Source: Thermococcaceae archaeon (lineage in GTDB: Archaea > Methanobacteriota_B > Thermococci > Thermococcales > Thermococcaceae). Taken from it: a stretch of 64,000 nt of DNA. Positions 51,489-60,826 of the stretch are shown here, piece after piece. Where the stretch lies: contig JASGLT010000009.1 of the NCBI GenBank assembly GCA_030156945.1, forward strand, positions 1 through 64,000. The letters run 5' to 3'. Every line of letters begins with the position of its first letter. Position 1 is the first letter of the stretch. Below the pieces are notes generated by a model. It ran no database searches, was not told the origin of the DNA, and worked only from the letters and a program-made list of their open reading frames with translations. The position numbers and the translations under genes are program-made.

Positions 51489-52667
51489 ATGAGGCTCGGT
51501 GATTTAACATACATGAACCCATGGTGGGAGGGGAAGAAAGACTACCACGTGAGGCGCTGGAAGGAGCAGAAAATTCGCTGGTTCCCTGGATGGATAGAGA
51601 AAATCTCACTAAAGCCCTTCTCCCTCAACTTCGTTCTTGGTCCCAGGCAGGTCGGAAAGACAACGGGAATAAAACTCCTCATCAACGAAATCCTGAAGGA
51701 AAATCCCCCCGAGTCCGTTCTTTACATTAACGTTGAAGTCCTGCCGAGCTATAAAGAGCTCTCCAAGCTTATCCGTGAGTTTCAGGAGCTGAAGAGGGAA
51801 GAGGGAATAAAAACCGGCTACATCTTCCTGGACGAGGCCTCATCACTTGAAGGCTGGTGGAGAGGAGTTAAACCGCTCATTGATGCTGGCCTTCTGGAGA
51901 ACGACGTTGTAACTGTTACAGGCTCAAGCTCACTCCGGGTTAAGAGGGATATCGAGCTCTTTCCTGGAAGGAGAGGCAACGGGAAGACGATTGAGGTCAT
52001 GACGCTTTCATTTCCAGAGTACGCAAAGGTCATGGGGCTTAAAAATCCCAGACTGGAAAGTGAGGGAGTCATCAAGCTCTTTGAGGAGTACCTACAAACC
52101 GGCGGTTTTCCAGGTTCAATAAACGGACTTCCAATGGACGAGCTCCTCGGGGCATACATCGGAGAGTTCGTCCGCTTTGGAAAGAGCCTTGAGATAGCGA
52201 AGGAGACCTTCGCAGCGCTGATAAGGAGCGCGCCCTCGGCAACGAGCTTCAGGGCGCTCTCAGAGATGACATCGGGGTACTCCTACAAGGTCGTTCAGGA
52301 CTACATCGAGTTTTTCAGGGAGTTATACATCCTCGGAATAGCTTACCTCAAGCAGGGCAACCAGGTGCTTTACAAAAGAGAGAAGAAGTTCTTCTTCAGA
52401 GACCCGCTACTCGCGAGACTGTTTTCAACATGGAGCGGGACGGAGCTTAGGGAGGATGCCCTCTACGAATGGATTGTTCAGGAGCATGTTTTCAGAAAGT
52501 TCGGAGAGGTTTACTACTTCAGAAACGCTTACGAGGTGGACGTCGTTGCAGACAATCTGAAAATCAAGGTAAAAGCTGGGAAAGCCCACAGGAAATATCC
52601 AAGGGACGTAAAGGTTCTGGAAAAAGAGGAAGTGCCATTCTTCCTCCTGGAACTCACTCCCCCATAA
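51489..52667 (+). CDS. AAA-type ATPase with DUF4143-like domain
   Basis: 392 residues. Walker A is VLGPRQVGKTTGI (about 49-61), Walker B is TGYIFLDEASS, and VVTVTGSSSLRV is the sensor region. A middle winged-helix-like segment (ATSFRALSEMTSGYSYKVVQDY) precedes the C-terminal nuclease-like fold, with NAYEVDVVADNLKIKVKAG retaining a lysine at the expected position. It lies beside a UPF0175/DUF3368 toxin-antitoxin pair and has tandem operators. Its 3' end overlaps yjbQ by 14 bp. Function unknown. Confidence 0.85.
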   Translation: MRLGDLTYMNPWWEGKKDYHVRRWKEQKIRWFPGWIEKISLKPFSLNFVLGPRQVGKTTGIKLLINEILKENPPESVLYINVEVLPSYKELSKLIREFQELKREEGIKTGYIFLDEASSLEGWWRGVKPLIDAGLLENDVVTVTGSSSLRVKRDIELFPGRRGNGKTIEVMTLSFPEYAKVMGLKNPRLESEGVIKLFEEYLQTGGFPGSINGLPMDELLGAYIGEFVRFGKSLEIAKETFAALIRSAPSATSFRALSEMTSGYSYKVVQDYIEFFRELYILGIAYLKQGNQVLYKREKKFFFRDPLLARLFSTWSGTELREDALYEWIVQEHVFRKFGEVYYFRNAYEVDVVADNLKIKVKAGKAHRKYPRDVKVLEKEEVPFFLLELTPP

Positions 52668-53067
52668 CCTGCACCACAACTCTCCTGTACCTCGGCCTAA
52701 CGTCGAGCTCTACGAAGAATATCTGCTGCCACGTCCCCCTTACGAGCCTCCCATCCACCACGGGGAAGCATTCACTCGCTCCGAGAAGGCTCGCCCTCAG
52801 ATGACTGTGGGCGTTATCATCGATCCTGTCGTGGAGGTAGCCCGCACCCTTCGGGATCAGCTCCTTGAGAGCCCTCTTGAAGTCCTCAAGGAGACCGCTC
52901 TCGTGCTCTATCGTGATTATAGCACCGGTTGCACCGGGCACGAAGACGAGAACCTGACCGTTCCCTATTCCGCTCTCCTCTACGACCCTTTCAACCTCGC
53001 TGGTTATGTCCACCAGGTCTATCTCACCCTTCGTTGAAAAGCGCAGTTCCTCGGTGTGAACCTTCAT
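52654..53067 (-). CDS. yjbQ: YjbQ family protein (secondary thiamine-phosphate synthase)
   Basis: 137-residue UPF0047/YjbQ protein. Conserved features are VFVPGATGAIITIEHESGLLEDF, HDRIDDNAHSHLRASLLG and GTWQQIFFVELD. E. coli YjbQ has weak thiamine-phosphate synthase activity, although the true role of the family is debated. Here it is the last gene of an operon headed by a ThiN-domain regulator, which fits a thiamine link. I choose the ATG at 53067 behind GGTGG; the longer frame lies in the VanZ-like gene. It overlaps that gene by about 44 bp. Confidence 0.88.
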   Translation of the reverse strand: MKVHTEELRFSTKGEIDLVDITSEVERVVEESGIGNGQVLVFVPGATGAIITIEHESGLLEDFKRALKELIPKGAGYLHDRIDDNAHSHLRASLLGASECFPVVDGRLVRGTWQQIFFVELDVRPRYRRVVVQVMGE

Positions 53068-53350
53068 GCCACCACCCGAGTAAAACTCCCGCAGCAAAGC
53101 CTATTAGGTTTGCGGCCAAGTCCCCGGGAGAAAACGTTCTTCCAGGGACGAAGAACTGGAACACCTCAAGGAGAACTGTGAATGGAGCCGTGTAAGGCCA
53201 CAACCTCCGCGAGAGGACTCCCAGGACTGCAAACTCAAGAAAATGAGCGACCTTATCCCCTCCCTCCACAGAAGTTCCCGGCGGCGAGGGATAGAGGTTG
53301 AGGAAAAAGAGCGGAGGGAGGTAGAGCCACAGCAAGCGCGAAGCCTTCAT
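53024..53350 (-). CDS. VanZ-like small membrane protein
   Basis: 108 residues with three to four hydrophobic segments. The pattern DKVAHFLEFAVLGVLSRRLW then LLEVFQFFVPGRTFSPGDLAANLIGFAAG is the VanZ-like signature. Its biochemical role is unknown. It sits between the ThiN-domain regulator (ATGA overlap) and yjbQ (44-bp overlap), so the three are co-translated. Whether it transports or binds a thiamine-related compound is speculation from context. Confidence 0.8.
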   Translation of the reverse strand: MKASRLLWLYLPPLFFLNLYPSPPGTSVEGGDKVAHFLEFAVLGVLSRRLWPYTAPFTVLLEVFQFFVPGRTFSPGDLAANLIGFAAGVLLGWWHEGSHRGTALFNEG

Positions 53351-54237
53351 AGGAACCTCTCCAGCTCCTTAAGCTTCCTCAGAACTTCAAGGGGATCCTT
53401 TCCGAATATATAAACGAGGGGCTCAACGCCCTCTCCACCCCCATCAATAACAGCATCATACTCCCCCCTTTCAAAGGGAGAAGCTATGACCTTAACGGCA
53501 TCCTCTTCGCTGAACCCACCCGTTTTTACCCGAGTATAGCTTATTCCCGCCTTTTCAAGCGCCATTTCAACGTCCTTTCCGTATCTTATGTTCAGGACAC
53601 TCCTTATCTCGGGTCTGATCTTCCCCAGCTCAACTAGAATCCCGGCCGTGAACCTGCTTGCCCCGAACTCCGGGGGAAGTGCGTAAGGATGTCCCTTAAC
53701 GGTAGTTATCCTCCCGGGGACTGCCGCAACGTCTTCGGGACTCCGCGGCCTTTCAAGTGCAAAGGCAAAATTGCTCCTGACCTCTGGGATGAGCGTTGAG
53801 AACTTTTCGTCGCTCAGAAGGTCTTTAAGCGCCAGGGAAAGAAGGTCGAGTATCTCCTTCCTCGAAGGCTCCGGAGAGAATATTCTACCGCACACTTCAG
53901 GAGAAACTCCCGCGTATTCCGCGTAGAGTCTGCAAAGGGAACCCCTTCTGAAGAGCTCAAGGAGCCTTCTGGAGACAAAAACTATAAGCTCCTCCTCGGT
54001 CGCGCCAATAAGAATTAGGTTTGAAGCATCCTCGGCAATCTTTTCAAGCTCCGGCAAAACTTCCTCGGGAGCCCTCTTGTACCTACCGGCAAGGTACTTG
54101 CTGACCATTGCCTGGGTTATCCCAAGATGACGGGCTATCTGCCCCTGGGTCATTCCCCTATCGTAGAGCCTCTTGGATATTTCAGCGCGCAAAAAGGGCA
54201 GAATTTCCTCGGCTATGTAAAGGCTCGGAAGCCTCAT
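53347..54237 (-). CDS. thiR: HTH regulator with ThiN domain (ThiR-like)
   Basis: 296 residues. An N-terminal Cro/XRE-type helix-turn-helix (MTQGQIARHLGITQAMVSKYL, about residues 28-48) precedes a linker and a C-terminal ThiN thiamine-phosphate synthase-like domain (from GHPYALPPEFGASRFTAG). In archaea such fusions are described as thiamine-responsive repressors rather than enzymes. I choose the ATG at 54237 behind GGGTGAT. Divergent from pyrB, with shared CCTTTAAAAACC serving as TATA on both strands. Probably controls its own operon and other thiamine genes. Confidence 0.83.
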   Translation of the reverse strand: MRLPSLYIAEEILPFLRAEISKRLYDRGMTQGQIARHLGITQAMVSKYLAGRYKRAPEEVLPELEKIAEDASNLILIGATEEELIVFVSRRLLELFRRGSLCRLYAEYAGVSPEVCGRIFSPEPSRKEILDLLSLALKDLLSDEKFSTLIPEVRSNFAFALERPRSPEDVAAVPGRITTVKGHPYALPPEFGASRFTAGILVELGKIRPEIRSVLNIRYGKDVEMALEKAGISYTRVKTGGFSEEDAVKVIASPFERGEYDAVIDGGGEGVEPLVYIFGKDPLEVLRKLKELERFL

Positions 54238-54312
54238 GAAATCACCCTCGCGTGTGGTCATTGCGATTTAATCCCCAGTGTGAACCTTCAACTCCACAAA
54301 TTTCTGTTAAAA

Positions 54313-55287
<975 letters not shown>

Positions 55288-55291
55288 TAAC

Positions 55292-55747
55292 ATGGCCGAG
55301 CTGAAGGTTAGTGCGATTAGAGAGGGAACCGTTATTGACCACATCCCGGCCGGCAAGGGGCTCGAAGTTATCAAGATACTCGGCCTCAACAGAGTTAACG
55401 GGGGCATTTTGCTCCTGGCCGCCCACGTGCCGAGCAAGAAGCTTGGGAGGAAGGACATCGTTAAGGTTGAAGGCAAGTTTCTGAGCGAGGAGGAAGTCAA
55501 CAAGATAGCCCTCATAGCCCCAAACGCCACGGTGAACATTGTGAGAGACTACAAAGTCACTGAAAAGTTCAAGGTTGATGTTCCCGAGGAGATAACCGGA
55601 ATACTCCGCTGCGCCAACCCCAACTGCGTCAGCAACCACGAATACACAACCTCACGCTTCTACGTTGTTTCCAAAGACCCCCTCAAGGTGCGCTGCCACT
55701 ACTGTGAGAGGACAATGGAGGGGGAGGAGATCCTGAGGAACCTCTGA
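55292..55747 (+). CDS. pyrI: Aspartate carbamoyltransferase regulatory chain
   Basis: Allosteric subunit binding CTP/ATP and joining the catalytic trimers, 151 residues. The N-terminal nucleotide domain (TVIDHIPAGKGLEVIKILGL) is followed by a zinc domain with four cysteines: CANPNC and CHYC. Separated from pyrB by four bases (TGATAACATG). All zinc ligands are intact, so the holoenzyme should be regulated in the classical way. Confidence 0.96.
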   Translation: MAELKVSAIREGTVIDHIPAGKGLEVIKILGLNRVNGGILLLAAHVPSKKLGRKDIVKVEGKFLSEEEVNKIALIAPNATVNIVRDYKVTEKFKVDVPEEITGILRCANPNCVSNHEYTTSRFYVVSKDPLKVRCHYCERTMEGEEILRNL

Positions 55748-55799
55748 GGAGGGGCGAAAAACTTAAAATCCTCCCTCCTACATTTTGATCGTGAGTGGT

Positions 55800-57350
55800 A
55801 TGAAACAAAACTCAGCAGTGTTAGTTGTCATCCTACTCATCACGATTCTTTTAGTCGGGATAATGTTGCACTCCCATCTCCCCGGTAGGAGGAGCCCAGA
55901 CTCGATGAGTGTTAGAGTTTACGTCATGATACTGGAGAAGAATGCTGCCTTTGAGATGGCCGACTTCTCTGTGAGGGTTGGAAATGCCCTCCTAACCGAA
56001 ACCAACAAGCCGGTTTTGGCCTATCGAGGAGGGCCTGGAGAAATTAGGCTAAACGTCCAAGGCACCACACAAAACTGGAATGGTGTCAAATTCGAGGTAA
56101 AGGGCAACATAACGCTCAAGGCTCTGAGGGAAGGGGACTATCTGGTGGCTCTCGAAGCGTTTCATGAGCCTGGAGTCTTCCTTCTGAAGCAGAGTCCAGA
56201 TATAAGTGGGGTCCTTGGAAGAGACCTCCCAGAAACATTGCTTCATGAGGATGAACCCATAGTCGAAGATGTGCTAAGAGAAGCCGGAGCCTCGGAGGAA
56301 CTAAAGAAAAACCTGGAGTTAAGGGAAAAGTACCTGAAGTTATGGAAGGAGACTGGCAATCTGAGCTATCTCCTCGCTTATAGGGACCTGAGCTATCACA
56401 CAAGAACCCTCGCACTCCTTAAGAAGCTTGGAAAGCTGGACGCCGTTGGGGTAAAGACCTACGTAATGGGCATGATTGCGACGGACTATTACTACAGCCA
56501 CTTTAATGAGCCAGGAAAAAAGGACATGACGCTCGTCTTTGATAACAGCTCCCCGTATTACGGGACAATTAAAGCCACCGATGGACCGCTCAAGAGCAGC
56601 CTGCCCTTCGTGTATTACCCCGCACGCGGCTTCAACCTCTACCCTGTGTCCGCGAGCCACTGGGCACACAGCTACTTCCTCATGGGAAGGCGTGACCTTT
56701 CTATGAGGATACTCGACCAGCTCATGCCCTTCATCGAATACCGAGATTACAATGGAGAAACCTGCGCAATTCTCCCGGTGTACTTCCATTTCCAGAACGC
56801 AAGCATCCCGTGGGTTTCAGGCTACGCTCAAGGGATGGCCGCTGGCCTCTATGCTCTTGCCTACAACATGACAGGAAACGAGAGCTACCTCACCATTGCA
56901 AAGCTCTTTCTGAACTCCTTTGACCTCCCTCTCAGTGAGAACGGGTTTGTGACTAAGACAAAGTACGGGGTATGGTACCTTGAGTACAACTACTACCCAG
57001 AACAGCTCGTTCTGAACGGTCACATAATAACGCTCCAGGGCCTCTACTATTACTGGAAGGTTACGGGGGACGAGAAAGCCTATGAGCTCTTCATCAAAGG
57101 GGGAGAAAGCGTCAAACGGGCACTTCCCGACTTCGACACAGGAAACTGGAGCAGATACGCGAGCATATACAACTCATCGAGCGAGTTCTACCACCGGCTC
57201 CACATAAGACTCCTCCTGTGGCTCTATGCAAAAACGGGCGACGAGACATTCATGGAGTACGCAGAGAAGTGGAACAGCTACTTGGCTGAGAGAGGACTGA
57301 AAAAAGAGGATATAGAAAAACTACTCCAAGAGGTGCGGAACTCTCCTTAG
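55800..57350 (+). CDS. Secreted D-glucuronyl C5-epimerase-like protein
   Basis: 516 residues. One N-terminal hydrophobic anchor (about 7-26) and an unassigned extracytoplasmic domain (about 35-170) precede an alpha/alpha-barrel C-terminal half of the glucuronyl C5-epimerase C-terminal type. Diagnostic stretches are WVSGYAQGMAAGLYALAY, WYLEYNYYPEQLVLNGHI and YHRLHIRLLLWLYAKTGDE. In animals and bacteria this fold inverts glucuronate in polysaccharides; here it may act on surface glycans, which is inference. TATA-like AAACTTAAAATCC near 55765. The 3' end overlaps the convergent ECF gene by 30 bp. Confidence 0.75.
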   Translation: MKQNSAVLVVILLITILLVGIMLHSHLPGRRSPDSMSVRVYVMILEKNAAFEMADFSVRVGNALLTETNKPVLAYRGGPGEIRLNVQGTTQNWNGVKFEVKGNITLKALREGDYLVALEAFHEPGVFLLKQSPDISGVLGRDLPETLLHEDEPIVEDVLREAGASEELKKNLELREKYLKLWKETGNLSYLLAYRDLSYHTRTLALLKKLGKLDAVGVKTYVMGMIATDYYYSHFNEPGKKDMTLVFDNSSPYYGTIKATDGPLKSSLPFVYYPARGFNLYPVSASHWAHSYFLMGRRDLSMRILDQLMPFIEYRDYNGETCAILPVYFHFQNASIPWVSGYAQGMAAGLYALAYNMTGNESYLTIAKLFLNSFDLPLSENGFVTKTKYGVWYLEYNYYPEQLVLNGHIITLQGLYYYWKVTGDEKAYELFIKGGESVKRALPDFDTGNWSRYASIYNSSSEFYHRLHIRLLLWLYAKTGDETFMEYAEKWNSYLAERGLKKEDIEKLLQEVRNSP

Positions 57351-57902
57351 CACGGGTATGGTAACCAGCAGGCTGATAAAGACGTCTATGGCACTCTGGA
57401 TGGCGTTAGGGAAGGTTATCGCAAACCAGAAGGGGACGCCCGTCAACCTCTCAACCGTCGGAATCACGTGCTCGCGTGACGTGCCAAGAAAAATCGGGAG
57501 TGCAACGTAGTAGTTGAGGGCTATCATCAGGGGTGCCCTAATAAGAATCCCCACAATGTATGCAACCACTCCAAACAGTGCAAGCTTCTTCTTATTGGAA
57601 TGGTCAAGTCCAATCCCCCTCCTTGCGATTTCAAGGCCAATGAGGACGCCAAAAGTCGCCGTGGTCTTCATCATAGCCCCAAGCCAGCCAGCGGAAGAGA
57701 CAACGCTCAGACCGAGGAATAGCATGGCGAGGGCCGTCAATCCGCCCCAGAAGCCCAGAATGAAGTAGGCAACGACGATCGGAACTGCAACGAGGTCTAT
57801 TTTCATGCCCCACACTGTCGGCATCTCAACGGGCATCACCTCGAGAACAAGTGCAAGGGCCAGCATCAAACCTATTACGGCAATTTCCTTCGATCTCATC
57901 AT
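57321..57902 (-). CDS. ECF transporter S component
   Basis: 193 residues with about six membrane helices, the size and hydropathy of vitamin-binding S components of energy-coupling-factor transporters. Family-like start (IAVIGLMLALALVLEVMPVEMP) and GFWGGLTALAMLFLG. No A, A' or T component gene is nearby, so it must share a common ECF module. The ligand (riboflavin, biotin, thiamine or a queuosine precursor) cannot be told from sequence by eye. I choose the ATG at 57902; 57899 is also possible. A palindrome lies 42 bp upstream. Confidence 0.72.
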   Translation of the reverse strand: MMRSKEIAVIGLMLALALVLEVMPVEMPTVWGMKIDLVAVPIVVAYFILGFWGGLTALAMLFLGLSVVSSAGWLGAMMKTTATFGVLIGLEIARRGIGLDHSNKKKLALFGVVAYIVGILIRAPLMIALNYYVALPIFLGTSREHVIPTVERLTGVPFWFAITFPNAIQSAIDVFISLLVTIPVLRRVPHLLE

Positions 57903-57943
57903 CCCAACCACCGTTCCAATTTTTTGAATAGTTTTTTAAATAT

Positions 57944-57963
57944 TTGTTCCAAATTTAGAACAA
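57944..57963. promoter_or_regulatory. 20-bp palindrome between divergent promoters
   Basis: TTGTTCCAAATTTAGAACAA has perfect 6-bp outer arms and a palindromic AAATTT centre with one mismatched pair. It lies between the leftward TATA (AATATTTAAAA, about 57934-57944) of the ECF S gene and the rightward TATA (ACTTATAAGC, about 57967-57976) of the 57999 gene. A related GTTCCAATTT is at 57913-57922. It is a good candidate for a shared vitamin-responsive operator. Confidence 0.55.
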
Positions 57964-57998
57964 TCTACTTATAAGCTCCGGCCCCCATAAAAAGGCCG

Positions 57999-58802
57999 AT
58001 GAACGTCAGAGAGATAGAAAGGCTTGTAAGGGAAATAAGACGCGAACACAGGCTCCCAGACAGCCCGTTCAGGATAGATGAGGTAAGGTACGACGAAAAA
58101 AACGACAAACTGTTCATAATCGCCCACGACAGGACGGACAAGAGCGTTATCATCGGCAACAGCCTTGTAATAGGAAAACTAAGGGAGAGGCTCGGGGTCG
58201 GACAGGTAACTGTTTATTCAAACATCGACCTTGAAATAAAGCGGAGAAAGCTGGAACTGGCTGAAAAAGCTATCAATGAGACGAAGCTTGAGTTCCTTCT
58301 CCCCATAATAGAGGCCGAGAAAAGGTTCCCTCCAAGGGAGTGGCCTGATGTAAGAGGGGAACTAAACACACTCGTATTCCTCAGCTTCAACGCGAGGGCC
58401 CTTGTTGGCTTCTCCAAAAAGCTGGAATTACCTTACAAAGCCGTTGGGCTGAAGTACTCGTTTCCCAAGCTCAGCTATGAACCCATTGAGGGAGAACCCA
58501 GAGAATTGTTCTTTCCAGACGAAGAGAAGCTCGTTAAAATTGCCAAGGAGAAGGGAGCAGAGCTGGTTCTTGCAGACTTCCCGTTCGGGCTCAAGTGGGC
58601 GGATGAAATTGCACTCCTGAACCCGTTCCGCTTTCTCCACATTGGCTTCTTCGAGCTGAAGTACCTCTTCGGCTTCGACTGGCCGACCATCGTGGATAAA
58701 AACGCCCTTATCGAATTCGTTGTTGGGCTGACGTATGAGGGCCTCATGGAGTCAACGGATGGTGCAAACCTTATATGGCGCGCATGGAGGCGGGGAAGAT
58801 GA
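57999..58802 (+). CDS. Conserved protein of unknown function
   Basis: 267 residues, soluble, no domain I can name. N-terminal charged helix, then a segment KLFIIAHDRTDKSVIIGNS and later VTVYSNIDLEIKRRKLELAEKAI, loosely reminiscent of nucleotide alpha-hydrolase folds, but no P-loop or SGGxDS motif is present. The ATG is about 25 bp after the TATA box, so it is leaderless. It is coupled by an ATGA overlap to the following kinase and heads a four-gene operon. Confidence 0.65.
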   Translation: MNVREIERLVREIRREHRLPDSPFRIDEVRYDEKNDKLFIIAHDRTDKSVIIGNSLVIGKLRERLGVGQVTVYSNIDLEIKRRKLELAEKAINETKLEFLLPIIEAEKRFPPREWPDVRGELNTLVFLSFNARALVGFSKKLELPYKAVGLKYSFPKLSYEPIEGEPRELFFPDEEKLVKIAKEKGAELVLADFPFGLKWADEIALLNPFRFLHIGFFELKYLFGFDWPTIVDKNALIEFVVGLTYEGLMESTDGANLIWRAWRRGR

Positions 58803-59371
58803 TAATAGGCGTCGTTGGAAAGATAGCCGCTGGAAAAACGACGGTGGCAAAGTTCTTCGAGGAGAAGGGCTTCTGCCGCGTGAGCTGCAGCGACCCGCTG
58901 ATAGACCTTCTCACCCACAACGTTTCAGACTATTCCTGGATTCCAGAGCTCCCCGAAAAGGCAGAACCAACCCGAGACAGGCTCATCGAGTTTGGAAAGT
59001 ATCTGAAGGACAAGTACGGCGGCGACATCCTCATCCGGCTGGCCGTGGACAAGAAGAGGCACTGCAAAAACATCGTCATCGACGGTGTCCGCTCAATAGA
59101 AGAGGTCGAGACTATCAAACGCCTCGGCGGGAAGGTCATATACGTGGAGGCAAGGCCGGAGGTAAGGTACGAAAGGTTAAGGAAAAGAGGGGCAGAGAAG
59201 GACAAGGTCATCCAGAGCTTCGAGGACTTCCTTAGAATGGACGAAGAAGAGGAGAAGCTGTACCACACGACGAAACTGAAAGAAGTTGCCGACTACGTAA
59301 TCGTGAACGAGGGGACGCTGGAGGATCTGAGGGAGAAGGTTGAAAAGATAATTTTGGAGGTAGTGGGATGA
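58799..59371 (+). CDS. P-loop nucleotide/nucleoside kinase-like protein
   Basis: 190 residues starting MIIGVVGKIAAGKTTVAKFF: Walker A is GKIAAGKTT at residues 7-15. The overall pattern (CSDPL, the conserved VIDGVRSIEEVE and the lid-like RPEVRYERLRKRG) is that of dephospho-CoA kinase/adenylate-kinase relatives. Thermococcales use an unrelated dephospho-CoA kinase, as I recall, so the substrate is open. The ATG overlaps the upstream stop, and its own TGA overlaps the next ATG. Confidence 0.75.
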   Translation: MIIGVVGKIAAGKTTVAKFFEEKGFCRVSCSDPLIDLLTHNVSDYSWIPELPEKAEPTRDRLIEFGKYLKDKYGGDILIRLAVDKKRHCKNIVIDGVRSIEEVETIKRLGGKVIYVEARPEVRYERLRKRGAEKDKVIQSFEDFLRMDEEEEKLYHTTKLKEVADYVIVNEGTLEDLREKVEKIILEVVG

Positions 59372-59937
59372 AGCTCCTCGTCATAGCCCCCTGCCTGCTC
59401 AGCCCCTTCTACGTCTACCGCGGGCCGAAGGAGAAGGAGTACGAGACGGCCAGAAGGTTAAGGGAGCTCATAGGGGAGCTCGGCGAAGAGTGGCAGGTTT
59501 TGGCATATCCCTGTCCCGAGTACGAGCTGATAAGCTGGCCGAGGGCACCTGCCAGCAGGGAAGTCTACGAGAGGCTCGGCATGAGGGCGAGGGCTAAGAT
59601 AATAGCGGACTTCATAGGAAGGGTTCTGACCGAGGAGAAACCCGAAAAAGTTGTTTTCGTCGGCGTTAAGGGCTCACCCACCTGCGGCGTCTTCCACACG
59701 AGCTCCAGCAACCCGGAAAGCTATCCGTACAGAGCAATGGGGGAGTTCTTCTACCTGAGGAAGGATGAGCGGATAGAACGCTCAAAGGAACTGGTAAGAG
59801 AGCAGAACTTCGAGCTGAAGCCCATGCCAGGAATACTCTTTGAAATCCTTATGGCGAGTTTCCCTGAGGGTATTTATATCGAGTTTGACAAAGAGGACAT
59901 TGAGAGGAGCCTCAAACGGTTGGAGGTGTTGCTGTGA
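59368..59937 (+). CDS. Conserved protein with GSPTCG motif
   Basis: 189 residues. Notable features are an N-terminal APCLLSPF with Cys, YPCPEYELISWPR, and VFVGVKGSPTCGVFHTSS, a cysteine-containing loop resembling those of DUF523-like proteins. Three conserved-looking cysteines (about 9, 49 and 110) might bind metal or a cluster. No function known to me. Overlaps both neighbours by four bases, so it is made together with the kinase and the flavodoxin. Confidence 0.65.
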   Translation: MKLLVIAPCLLSPFYVYRGPKEKEYETARRLRELIGELGEEWQVLAYPCPEYELISWPRAPASREVYERLGMRARAKIIADFIGRVLTEEKPEKVVFVGVKGSPTCGVFHTSSSNPESYPYRAMGEFFYLRKDERIERSKELVREQNFELKPMPGILFEILMASFPEGIYIEFDKEDIERSLKRLEVLL

Positions 59938-60395
59938 GGGCCCTCATAGCCTACGTTTCCGTCCACCACGGGAACACGGAGAAGGTTGCAAAAGCCATCG
60001 CTGAAGTTCTCGGCGCGGAGATGAGGAAAGCGTGGGAGGTAAGGCCGGAGGAGCTTCTTAGCTACGACCTCCTCGGCTTCGGCTCGGGCATCTACTACTG
60101 GAAGCACCACAGGGCGCTATTCAAGCTCCTCGATTCCCTTCCCAACGTTGAAGGCAAGAAGGCATTTATCTTCTCCACCGCCGGGATAAACGTCCCGTTC
60201 ATCAACCACAGAAAGCTGAGAAAAGCCCTCAAGGAGAAGGGCTTCGAGATAGTTGGCGAGTTCTCCTGCCGGGGCTGGGACACCAACGGCTGGCTTGAGA
60301 AGATTGGCGGGCTGAACAAGGGGCATCCGGATGAGAGAGACCTTGAGAGGGCAAGGAAGTTCGCGGAGGGGCTAAAGAAGATTTTAGAGAGATAA
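59934..60395 (+). CDS. Flavodoxin family protein
   Basis: 153 residues. The FMN phosphate loop is seen in AYVSVHHGNTEKVAKAIAE near the N-terminus, with SGIYYWKHHRALFKLLD and the FSTAGIN loop further on. Starts at GTG 59934, overlapping the upstream stop (GTGA). It may deliver electrons to, or be reduced by, another product of this four-gene operon. Redox partner unknown. Confidence 0.82.
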   Translation: MRALIAYVSVHHGNTEKVAKAIAEVLGAEMRKAWEVRPEELLSYDLLGFGSGIYYWKHHRALFKLLDSLPNVEGKKAFIFSTAGINVPFINHRKLRKALKEKGFEIVGEFSCRGWDTNGWLEKIGGLNKGHPDERDLERARKFAEGLKKILER

Positions 60396-60401
60396 AAAGC
60401 A

Positions 60402-60824
60402 TCACAGCGACACCAGCAGCGCGCCAACAACTATCAGCACTGCCCCAACGACTGTTTTGAAGTCCATCTTCTCTCCGAGGACAAGCCAGGCTAAAATTAT
60501 CGCAAGTGCAACGCTGATCTTGTCTATCGCTATCACTGCAGTCGTTCTCCCATTCTTTATAGCCATGAAGTAGAAGAGCCAGGAGAGCGCCCCTGCAACG
60601 CCCGATAGGGTTACAAGGAGCAGGGCGCGGTGGTCAAAGCCGACCGTGTTTGTTTTTCCGGTGGCGAGGGCAACGAGAAGGAGAAAGGCGAACATTATGA
60701 AGGCCCTGATCACAGTTGCCACGGTGGAATCAACGTCCCTGAGGCCGAGCTTTCCAAAGATTGGGACGAGGGCGGCGAAAAAAGCAGCGAGGAGGGCGTA
60801 GATGATGTAGAGGGGGATTCTCAA
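60402..60824 (-). CDS. EamA-type small transporter
   Basis: 140 residues, five hydrophobic helices: half of a drug/metabolite transporter fold, with the EamA hallmark pattern DSTVATVIRAFIMF, AIKNGRTTAVIAIDKISVALA and LVLGEKMDFKTVVGAVLIVVG. Such half-size members act as dimers. Translation probably begins at TTG 60824, eight bases after GGAGG, directly behind the phosphohexomutase stop, so it shares that transcript. Substrate unknown. Confidence 0.8.
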   Translation of the reverse strand: MRIPLYIIYALLAAFFAALVPIFGKLGLRDVDSTVATVIRAFIMFAFLLLVALATGKTNTVGFDHRALLLVTLSGVAGALSWLFYFMAIKNGRTTAVIAIDKISVALAIILAWLVLGEKMDFKTVVGAVLIVVGALLVSL

Positions 60825-60826
60825 GT

